A DNA stretch of 64,000 nucleotides. Origin: Tilletiaria anomala UBC 951 (Eukaryota > Basidiomycota > Exobasidiomycetes > Georgefischeriales > Tilletiariaceae). The notes under the pieces are model-generated. The model saw only the letters and a list, made by a program, of their open reading frames with translations. It made no database searches and had not been told where the DNA came from. Shown here in pieces: positions 55,883 through 64,000 of the stretch; position 1 is the first letter of the stretch; each line of letters starts with the position of its first letter. The stretch lies in assembly GCF_000711695.1 (NCBI RefSeq), contig NW_013547018.1:310001-374000 (forward strand). The letters are read 5' to 3'. The position numbers and the translations under genes are program-made.

Positions 55883-57380
55883 CTATTTTTCTGTTCGAAC
55901 CGAATCAACATGAATTCGACGATACGCATGAGAGCTGGTAGGCCAAAGGGCACCGCAACGAGAGCCGACTCACTCGAAAAACCTTTGAGCCATTTCGGTA
56001 AGGCTTTTGGATCCCGCTGTCCTGTCGCCTTCCCTGAATTTGCCGCGCTCCCGCTACCGCCGGCGGCATCGCTGCTGTGTCCTAAGGGTCGGTCAAAGGG
56101 CTTGGGTGGCGGCAAATCGGCGGCGGAGCAAAGCAGCTCAGCTTTGAGTGGTGCCGGGTAGGCATTGCCTATCAATTGCCAACCAGGTGGATGGTGACAA
56201 GTTGGAGAGTGGGGAAGCAGACAGGTAGCAGATCGACAATCAGACAGGTAGCAGATCGACAATCAGACAAATGGAAAGCAGTATCACCTTCCAGACAATA
56301 CGCACTGTTCATGGCCGTATCTTCCCATCGCACATTGAGTACGGCAGCAGGCGCCAAGCCAAGCTCCACGAGACCTTTCCCTCTAATCTTGGCATCGCTT
56401 TCGACGTAGTCTTTGCACGGCGGAGCAGTGTACAGTGTGAAACCCCCCTTCTTATTGTCTAGCACATCCTGCCGTACTGCCCCGCGCACAAAGGTGTAGA
56501 CTTCATTGATGGAAGCGCTGGATGGGAAGCTTGACTCGATCTGTGTGCGGTCGGAGAAGCGGACGCGGATCTTTACCTACGCCAGCAGAAGTATGCAAGA
56601 AGCCAAGCAATTTTAGCGTCTCAACCATGCAGCGCCCCGAGGTGATATTATACAAATCCAAATTCATTCACGCACATATTCCCAAGTCCGTTTCTGCTTC
56701 CCGAGCATTGCCTCGGCCTTTTCGCGCATGGCCTTCGTCATCAACGGTGCGTCTGGACCGTGGCGCATCTGGATGTGGTCCGCGAATGCCGCCTTTAGTT
56801 CCGCTGGTGTCGCCTTGGGCTCTTCTGTGGGTGGAGATGGGAGAGCTGTGTAATGGTTTGGAAGTGGAAGGCAGGGATGACTATCAGTCAGGATTTGAGC
56901 GTGCAAGTTGTTGAACAGACTGGTGACCGTGAATGATCCCTGACGAACCACCTTGTTCGTTGCTGATAGAATTAATCATTGCGCCTGAATAACCAATGGT
57001 GGCTCGCTCGCAGATGGGGCTTCTATGCGCTCTACAGCTCGTATGCAACACTTATCGACGAAAGACTCACTCATCGGCGCCAAGGAGTTGGGTGGTTTAT
57101 ACACCTTGACGGGGCGAGCGGACGGTCCAGATTCGGACGACTTTAACCCGGCAGGTGCTTGTTGCGCAATGCTGGCTTCTGCACCGTCAGCCTGTACTTG
57201 CGCTTGATCCTGTACTTCTATTGTTCTTGCTTGTCTTGAAGCGTGGGCTTCGGCGTGAGACGGATCAGCATGGGCATGGGCATGAGCCTGAGGATGAGCT
57301 TGCGCATCGGCTCCTCCTGCTGGCCACGGAGTTGGAGGTGCACCGGGAGGCGCGTCTGATGACGGTGCTGTCTGATCCAT
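55883..57380 (-). CDS. UBX-domain protein (TUG/ASPSCR1 - UBX4 type)
   Basis: Adaptor expected to bind Cdc48/p97 through its UBX domain. Proposed exons: 57380-57071, 56984-56952, 56845-56676, 56576-56288, 56168-55974 and 55890-55883; 334 aa in unbroken phase. An Ala/His/Pro-rich start is followed by PVKVYKPPNSLAPM and the conserved DAPLMTKAMREKAEAML. The UBX fold (about 172-250) starts VKIRVRFSDRTQIESSF and ends ELGLAPAAVLNVRWED. A tail reading PKALPKWLKGFS leads to a last exon of 8 nt that adds KK and a stop, giving the KWLK-KK ending seen in this family. Without that last splice the frame would run 30 more codons to 55852. The acceptor of the third exon could also be at 56827 (ACAG before AAGAGCCC). 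Confidence 0.85.
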
Positions 57381-57918
57381 TTCGATGTCACACTCTCTCT
57401 AACCTAAGGGCAGCCCTACTTGCATAGCCAGACAAGTTCACGGTCCACCGCGTGCTATTATCATGACCGAGCAGGATATCAGCCTGGAGGTCGTACTTGT
57501 ATGTGTTGATTGCGTGACCCCCCTTGAGAAGCGCCTTTAAGCAGGCCCCCTTTGCACCGAATCATGAATGCACGCGACGATGGTGTTGCCCAGCCGATGT
57601 GACAACGACCACGAAACGTCATCTCACACTTGCACGTCCAAGGTCATCCACACCTCTCTGGCATCTACCTTAGCACCGAGCGCGGGTTGTGCGAGCAAGA
57701 TGCTTCGCCGTCAGCTCGAGGAATGTAAGAGGAAGCCAGAAATATTCGCCGTATGAGGCGCACGCTTCCCCTCGACCGCGGTGCACGGATCTGTTCGCTT
57801 CCGGTATACCCCTCCTCGCACCAATGCCACGGACAGTTGGCTGATGTACCACCAGCAGTACCGGACCCCTTCACCCGTGCCTTGTATCATTCATCAAGCG
57901 GAAGCCTCCAAAGGAAAG
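57381..57918. other. Divergent promoter between UBX gene and synaptojanin-like gene
   Basis: About 540 nt of shared upstream sequence. The frame upstream of the phosphatase start is open back to 57781 but has no in-frame ATG that matches family starts, so it is treated as leader. Nothing else recognised. Confidence 0.45.
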
Positions 57919-60900
57919 ATGCACGTCTACCTGTGCGAGGCGCCAAGGGCGCTCGTGATAACGGGAAATGTGTCACAAGTCTCGTCCCAGGGCTTCGCAT
58001 TGGTCGTATCCGCCGCAAACTCCAGCCAGGATGGCAACCGAAATGGGGCGAGTACCAGGTCCGCGGCCAAAGTCGCTGTTAAGCTGGTAGATCTCGAAGA
58101 AGTCCCTATTACTTCGATGAAAAGGTTGACGCAAACCGCCGCGGCTGGTTGCCTGGGTATCATGAACGCCGGGTCGGGTGAGTAACTTGGCAAGCGATAT
58201 GACGTTAGTTAATTCTCTTTAGTCTGAGGATGGCTCGGCTGATCCCCCATAACCATCTAAAAGATATTTTCCTGGCCTGCGTCACCGCATCTTCAGAAGT
58301 GGGTGCCATTCGACCGCGTGAAGTAGTCATGCGAATAGGTTCCGTCTCATTCTTCTGCATCAATAAGTCATTATGGGACAACACGGTCGTATCCGAATCC
58401 TCTCCTGACCATTTCAATGAATCAAGCGGCCCAAACACAAGCGAAGTCCAATCCAGCATCTACACCCACCCTTGCGCTGGGTTGCAGAAGTACATGAGCG
58501 GCGGCACGTTCTACTACGCCAAAGACCGCACGTTCGATCTTTCCACCCGCCTCGATGCTCGACTGGCAGCGACGAATGATGTGGCCCGTGCTGAGCAACC
58601 GCATGGACTTTCCGAGTACGACAGTCGCTTCGTCTGGAATACATACATGCTCGAGTCTCTAATCGAGTATCGCTCGCGTCTCGTAGAGGAGGAGCGGGGC
58701 AACTTTGATGCAGGTGGCTTCCTCGTGCGTATGCAGAATCCCAGTTCCACAGCGAACATTGGCAGATGCTAATGTTCTTCGCCTTGTGGGATTGCATCAG
58801 ATGTGCGCCATTCAAGGCTACGTCGGCGTCCAATATCTCAGCGGGTATAGGTCTGCGTTAAGCTCTGACAAATCGAGAGCGCAGAACAGCGTGGCGGTGA
58901 TTAGTAGATTGAGCTGGAAACGGGCGGGGACTAGGTTTAACGCTCGTGGAATCGACGATGATGGGAACGTCGCGAACTTTGTCGAGGTGAATACTTCTCC
59001 CAAACACGAAGCTTGCGAACCGGGCATCAACCGAGCTGAAACGTAGCTATTCCTCAGTCTGAACTCATTTTCTGCCACGATGGCATCACGTACAGTCATG
59101 TGCAGCTGCGCGGTTCCGTACCGCTCTTTTGGGAGCAGGCCGGGATGCAAGCGATCAACACCAAGATCCAGATCACCCGACCACAAGTCGCCTCGCAGCT
59201 GGCGTTTGACAGGCATTTTGCCGAGCTGATCTCACATTACTCGCACGTTCATGCGCTTAACTTGCTTGGCACGCGCGACATCGAGACCGTCCTCACCGCC
59301 GCGTACTCGGATCACATGGAACAGACTTCGGCCGAGACAGTGCATGTCCTGCCGCCTGATGAAAGCCTGGCTAACGGGGCTGCTGACATGAAAGGGGATA
59401 GAGATGCGCTTGTGCTGCAAGGCGACGATGATCGAGTTGCCCTCAGCAACTTTGACTTCCACTCCACGTCTCGCGCGGTCGGAGGGATCGACGGCGTGCG
59501 CGGGCAGCTCAAGAACTTCACCGCAATCCAAGCCAAAACTGCCTCATTCGGGTTCACCATCATCGATCGAGAAGGCCACATACGCATGCGGCAGCTCGGC
59601 GTCTTTCGCACTAACTGCCTCGATTGCCTCGACAGGACCAATGTCGTGCAGGATTTCCTCTCGCAGTTTGCACTGGACGCATTTCTCTCCCGTGCATCAG
59701 CCGCCAACTCAGACACGTTTGTTGGCTTTGCGAACCCATCCCATCATATCTGGAGCGCTTTTCGCTCACTATGGGGATACAATGGGGACGCGCTCTCGCG
59801 CATCTACGCAGGCACCGGTGCACTCAACACGAGCTTTACAAAGACGGGAAAGAAGACGCTCGGTGGGATGCTGAGCAATGCGGTCAAGTCTGCTGCGCGC
59901 ACGTACATTAACAACTTCCAAGACAAGGACAAGCAGAATGTCATCGACATGCTCCTTGGTCTCATGGCGAACCAGCAGCCAGTTAAGATCGTCGATGTCG
60001 TACATGACGCCGTCGAAGAAGAGCTGTTGTCGAGGCTGGATGAGTTCTCAACTACCATAGAGATCTCTATCTTTACTGGAACGTGGAACCTCAACGCCCG
60101 CCCACCCGGCGATGCCCTCGACACTTGGCTGTTTCCCGACCCTCGCGCGTCTCCTGACGTTTACGTGATCGGCTTTCAGGAGATTGTCGAGCTGACGCCC
60201 CAGCAAATTCTGATGACCGATCCGACGAAGAAGAAAGTATGGGAAGGCGCTATTCTCGATGCCTTCGCAAGGCGCAGCAGCGCAGAAAAGGCGCCACGAT
60301 ATGTGCTCATACGCAGCGAACAGCTTGTCGGCACCGCGCTTATCGTACTCGTCAAAGAGGACTTGCTGCCTGCTTTGCGCGGTGTGGAGGCGGCGACAAA
60401 GAAGACAGGCTTGAAAGGCATGAGCGGCAATAAGGGGGGTGTTGGTGTCCGGTTGACGTGCTACGATTCTAGCATCTGCTTTGTCACCGCCCACTTCGCT
60501 GCGGGCCATTCAAACGTTGAAGAACGTAATGCCGACTACTGGACAATCTCGCAAGGCCTCGTCTTCACGCGCGGCAAGAGCATCCCATTGCACGACCTCG
60601 TCATCTGGCTTGGCGACTTTAACTACCGCATCGATCTGCCCAACGAGCACGCGAGGCAACTAGCCGCCAACGACGATTACGACGCGCTGTACGCGCATGA
60701 CCAGCTTGCAACCAGCCGAGACAACGGCTCCGTCTTTCCCGGCTACGAAGAGGGGCCGCTACTCTTCCGCCCAACTTACAAATACGACAATGGGCGCGAC
60801 ACGTATGACAGCTCCGAAAAGCAGCGCGTCCCCGCTTGGACGGATCGCGTACTGTATCGCCCAGACAACCTCAAGCAACGTGCATACGGGCGTGCAGAGC

Positions 60901-61262
60901 TCAAAGCTAGCGATCATCGCCCCGTCTTTGCTCTCTTTAGCGGCGAAGTACGTTCGATTGATCATGCAAAGCGCATGCGTCTGTACGACGAGTTGCTCGA
61001 ATGCAAGGCGCCAGAACGAAAAAGGCCAATAGCTCTTTCCGCACCTTTGAGGCCACTTGATGTCGGAGATCCTGGGCTGCCATACCCGTCCAGTAATGAC
61101 TACCACTGGTGGGACGATTCGGCTTCGTCAGAAGACGACGAAGCAGAACCAACGCAATCTCGTCGAGCGCCGCTGCTTCGGCCAGCAGGTGAAAGGGGCA
61201 TGACGAGTGCAGCTCGACGACCACCTCCGGCACGTCCGGCTCGGTACATAGAAGACAAATGA
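57919..61262 (+). CDS. Synaptojanin-like phosphoinositide phosphatase (SAC plus 5-phosphatase)
   Basis: Removes phosphates from phosphoinositides at the plasma membrane and endosomes, controlling endocytosis and actin (yeast Inp51/52/53). Exons 57919-58177, 58264-58724, 58801-58986 and 59058-61262 give 1036 aa. The start [15 protein letters not shown] matches the usual SAC beginning. The SAC domain (about 1-590) has [28 protein letters not shown] and an intact catalytic CLDCLDRTN at about 490, so 3/4-phosphatase activity is likely, as in Inp52/53 rather than Inp51. The 5-phosphatase domain (about 640-930) has [39 protein letters not shown] and [10 protein letters not shown]. The Pro-rich tail after 950 is short. 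One acceptor (58262-58263, AAAG) is weak but keeps phase. Confidence 0.95.
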
Positions 61263-61416
61263 TATTCTCTAAAAGCTATGGACGTGTATGCGTGTGTGCG
61301 ATGCTTCTGTGCCTACAAATGCTAATGAAAGGGCGCAGTGCCCGAGTCACAACGGGAATGTGCAAGAAGTGCCGATGGCTAGTGATACAAATGCAGATGT
61401 GTGTCTGATGAGAATC

Positions 61417-64000
61417 TCAGTTGATATCCTCGTGCGTGAAGATCTCGGCACTTTGTGCCTCAGTATATCGGCTGAGCAGACTGCTCTGGCTGCCTTGGAC
61501 ATTGCCGGAGGACTTGTTTGTGTAGGCAGTGGCGTACATGTCTGCGGCTGAAATGGGTCCAGACGGGGCAGTAGAGCTCGACGACGTCTGCGCTCGGTCT
61601 GATGTAAGGCGCAGCTTTGGCGGCGGCTTGGCTGCTCGCATGGCTGCAGCAACCTCCGGAGCGAGCCAGAATGTGTCCTCTTTGGCCGCAGCATCTTCGT
61701 GCGAGCTGTCATGTGAGCTGTCGGAAGGCGCAGGAGCGTAGGCTTTGTGTTGCTGCCGAGCCTCAGTTCGCCGCAGGTCATTCGTTGAGTTGCGCGGCGC
61801 TGCAATGTGCGCTGGCGACACATGTGTGGGTTGCTCGGCGTCAACCGGAGCAGGCGCGGGTGATGCTGGCAGACCATCAAGGTGCTGGGACGGAGAAAGC
61901 GGCAGCGTTCCGTTGCCGGCTTTCCTCGTTGGCCGCACAACCGCGAAGCCTCTTTCACCATTTTCGGGTTCGGCTGGAGTAGACAGCTCGTCTTGCTGGT
62001 CGTGTTCTTGTTCTCGTCGCTTGCCTTTTGCTAATCTGAGACCGCTGAGCGTTGCGTTGATCTTCGCAAGCCCTGCCCACTGACGCGTCCTAAGCTCGCC
62101 ACCAGCACCCCATTCTGCGACATCGTCTTCATCGCTGCTGCTGTCGTCGGACATGGCGATGCGGCGCCAGAATACCCTCATCCCTCGCTTTTTGTGAGGC
62201 GCTTCCCCGTCGGTACCAGCTGCAGGCGCCCAACCGACCTCGTGCTGTGGCAGATGCTGGTGGTGCTGGTACAGGTACTGCTGCTGTTGCGAGTTTGCCA
62301 GGCGACCAAAGGGCCCATTGGCCTGCGGGGACGGACGCGCATACGCGGTACCTGCGCTCGAAGGTGGCGGCAACTGATAAGGCTGCTCGTCCGTCGCGCG
62401 GCCACCGCCGAGGCGGACGAAGCCCGTCGGCGGGGACGAAGCCGCAGGGTCGTATGGCTGGCTGCTACTGCTCGTCAGTTGCGACTGGCTGAGAGGTGTG
62501 GGAGGCATGGCGGACATGATGGTACCCTCGTCGTGCGCGTCTGCGCGCAGGTAGGCAGCGTACGTGCCAAAATCCCGGTCGACGAGAAAAGAAGCGGTGC
62601 CAGCGCTGGTCGGAGCGGCAGTGGGGTCGGAGGAGCGCAGCGTGGAGCCGTGCAGGGGTGTGGACTGGGCGCTGTGCGCGAGCATGAGATTGTTCATGCT
62701 CGCCGTGGAGCTGTTGTGCGTTGTTGCCGCCCTCGAACGGCCCTTCTTGGCGTTGTGTTGAAGGGCTTTGTACTTACGCCTGCGCACGCGACGGAGGGCC
62801 CCGCCGATGCCGCCGTTGCGGTGGGAGAGACGCTCGTCAAAGGTGACTTTGTACGCGATGCGGATGACCACCTCGGCGCACTTGGCGAGGAAGAGAAGAA
62901 GGAAGCCGACGATGACGATGGCCTGGATGAGGAGGATGACGTAGGTGAGCCACTGGCGCGCCTGGGTGCTCAGGTTGACGATCGGCGCGAGCAGCAGGAC
63001 GAGGACGGCGGTGGTGATGCGCAAGACGCTCCAGAGGAAGCTGAGCGGGGCCATCATCGAGCCGTCGCCCCAGGGGAGCCAGAGGACGTAGGCGATGGCG
63101 AGCAAGATCTCGAGCACAAGGAAGATGATCGACTGCGCCGAGCCGCTGGCCTGGCCTGCGCCAACAACGACGCCGAGCACAAGCGAGTGGACAAATGAGA
63201 CGGCTGCGAAGAGCTGCGAGCCCGGGTGGTAGTAGTTGTACAGCGGTCCGACGGAGAGAAGCAAGGCAGGGTCCGAGTACAGCTTGGTGGTGGTGTATTT
63301 GGAGATGCGCCAGAGGACGAATGCAGGGGAAAAGACGCTGAAAGCGGCGAAGGACAGCGCGGCGAGGACGACGGTGCTGGTCGACCTGTCGGCGGCGTTG
63401 GAGAAGTGGTAGACGCTCAGGACTGTGAGCGGGAGATGGAAAAGGGTGAGCAGGCGGACGAGGTTGCCAAAAAGCGCTGCGCCGTGCATGCCGAACGCTG
63501 CAGATGCTTTGACCTTGAGGCGCTCCAACGGGTGATCCATGCCGCCCCTGCTGCAGCAGCCTCCTCCTGTGCCGCCTCCGCCACTGCCGCCATATTTTTC
63601 ATCGGCCGTGTCGTCTACCTCGAGACCAGAAGAGTGGAGCGCTTCGCGGCGCGCGCGCACATGCAGGACGGCCGCCCAGAGGGCGTCTATGGCCCAGATG
63701 GTGGCACTCGCGGCGAGCAAGGCGGCGACGAGGAGGAGCCAGATGCCGGTGGAGATGCCAAAGACGTCGCGCTGGTCGAGGCCGACCATCTGGGCGTAGG
63801 CGTCGATGCCGTTTAGGGAACCGCGGAGGTTGAGGAAGGTGTTGGGGGTGGTACTGTTGATGAACAGCGGGCTGCTGACGTTGCTTGCGATCTGGGTCGA
63901 GATGCCGACGGCGTCGCTGGCGGGGAGGAACGCGTTGCTCGTCAGCGGATTCCACAGCGCGTGCACGCCGTCAGGCTGGACAAGCGTGACGTTCCCGAGC
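61417..64000 (-). CDS. FLC/TRP-like multi-pass membrane protein, C-terminal part
   Basis: Member of the fungal TRP-like ion channel / flavin carrier family (Flc1-3, fission yeast Pkd2), ER or plasma-membrane proteins linked to calcium and cell-wall homeostasis. The window ends inside the gene: the frame is open to 64000 and only 861 codons are present; the luminal ML-like domain and signal peptide lie beyond the edge. Seven to nine hydrophobic segments follow, including GIWLLLVAALLAASATIWAI, HLPLTVLSVYHFS, IIFLVLEILLAIAYVLWLPW and YVILLIQAIVIVGFLLLFLA. A long cytosolic tail of about 420 residues, rich in Ser, Gln and acidic patches, ends at the TGA at 61417-61419. It is tail to tail with the synaptojanin-like gene, 154 nt apart. 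Confidence 0.87.
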   Translation of the reverse strand, partial: LGNVTLVQPDGVHALWNPLTSNAFLPASDAVGISTQIASNVSSPLFINSTTPNTFLNLRGSLNGIDAYAQMVGLDQRDVFGISTGIWLLLVAALLAASATIWAIDALWAAVLHVRARREALHSSGLEVDDTADEKYGGSGGGGTGGGCCSRGGMDHPLERLKVKASAAFGMHGAALFGNLVRLLTLFHLPLTVLSVYHFSNAADRSTSTVVLAALSFAAFSVFSPAFVLWRISKYTTTKLYSDPALLLSVGPLYNYYHPGSQLFAAVSFVHSLVLGVVVGAGQASGSAQSIIFLVLEILLAIAYVLWLPWGDGSMMAPLSFLWSVLRITTAVLVLLLAPIVNLSTQARQWLTYVILLIQAIVIVGFLLLFLAKCAEVVIRIAYKVTFDERLSHRNGGIGGALRRVRRRKYKALQHNAKKGRSRAATTHNSSTASMNNLMLAHSAQSTPLHGSTLRSSDPTAAPTSAGTASFLVDRDFGTYAAYLRADAHDEGTIMSAMPPTPLSQSQLTSSSSQPYDPAASSPPTGFVRLGGGRATDEQPYQLPPPSSAGTAYARPSPQANGPFGRLANSQQQQYLYQHHQHLPQHEVGWAPAAGTDGEAPHKKRGMRVFWRRIAMSDDSSSDEDDVAEWGAGGELRTRQWAGLAKINATLSGLRLAKGKRREQEHDQQDELSTPAEPENGERGFAVVRPTRKAGNGTLPLSPSQHLDGLPASPAPAPVDAEQPTHVSPAHIAAPRNSTNDLRRTEARQQHKAYAPAPSDSSHDSSHEDAAAKEDTFWLAPEVAAAMRAAKPPPKLRLTSDRAQTSSSSTAPSGPISAADMYATAYTNKSSGNVQGSQSSLLSRYTEAQSAEIFTHEDIN

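Overview
This is nuclear DNA of a fungus, most likely a basidiomycete. The inference rests on dense spliced genes with short GT-AG introns (about 50-110 nt), frequent CTGAC/CTGAT branch-point-like motifs, Zn2Cys6 transcription factors, an ISC1-type sphingolipid phospholipase, an FxFG nucleoporin and FLC/TRP-like proteins. I cannot fix the genus; an Ustilaginomycotina-like genome is a guess from style. Exon models were built by hand from splice signals, reading phase and protein-family expectations.

Layout, left to right. (a) 0.3-4.5 kb: eIF6 (+) and a cytosolic Hsp70 (-) whose upstream region carries a three-unit gapped heat-shock element. (b) 7.3-10.4 kb: a Zn2Cys6 regulator (+), followed by a gene-poor pocket (10.4-18.1 kb) holding the wreck of a GH31 alpha-glucosidase (12.7-14.7 kb), an unknown ORF, and two tandem tRNA-Leu(AAG) genes with identical mature sequence and different introns. 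(c) 18.2-27.3 kb: an NFX1/FAP1-type zinc-finger protein (+) and a PKA-type kinase (-) that appears to be spliced to a very long disordered N-terminal extension. (d) 28.8-31.0 kb: a zinc-dependent dehydrogenase (+). (e) 31.7-39.9 kb: an FxFG basket nucleoporin (+), TFIIF-beta/TFG2 (-) and a TMEM33/Pom33/Tts1 protein (+). (f) 41.8-49.4 kb: an acyl-CoA dehydrogenase ending in a PTS1-like SHL (+), ISC1 (+), and a second Zn2Cys6 regulator (-). (g) 50.1-64 kb: QCR9 (-), an IVY1-like helical membrane-binding protein (+), a UBX/TUG-type protein (-), a synaptojanin-like SAC/5-phosphatase (+), and the C-terminal part of an FLC/TRP-like membrane protein (-, truncated by the window edge).

Most of the window is ordinary housekeeping sequence; nothing resembles an operon or a dedicated gene cluster. 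Weak functional themes are membrane lipid and phosphoinositide biology (ISC1, synaptojanin, IVY1-like, FLC, TMEM33) and the nuclear pore and transcription (nucleoporin, TFG2, Pom33-like). I found no CRISPR array, rRNA gene, intact transposon or virus-like element. The most notable observations are structural: the phase-matched fusion of the PKA-type kinase to a long N-terminal exon, the paired tRNA introns with compensated hairpins, the alpha-glucosidase pseudogene, and several extreme exons (a start-codon-only coding exon, a 12-nt micro-exon, an 8-nt terminal exon, and in-frame introns that look like coding sequence).
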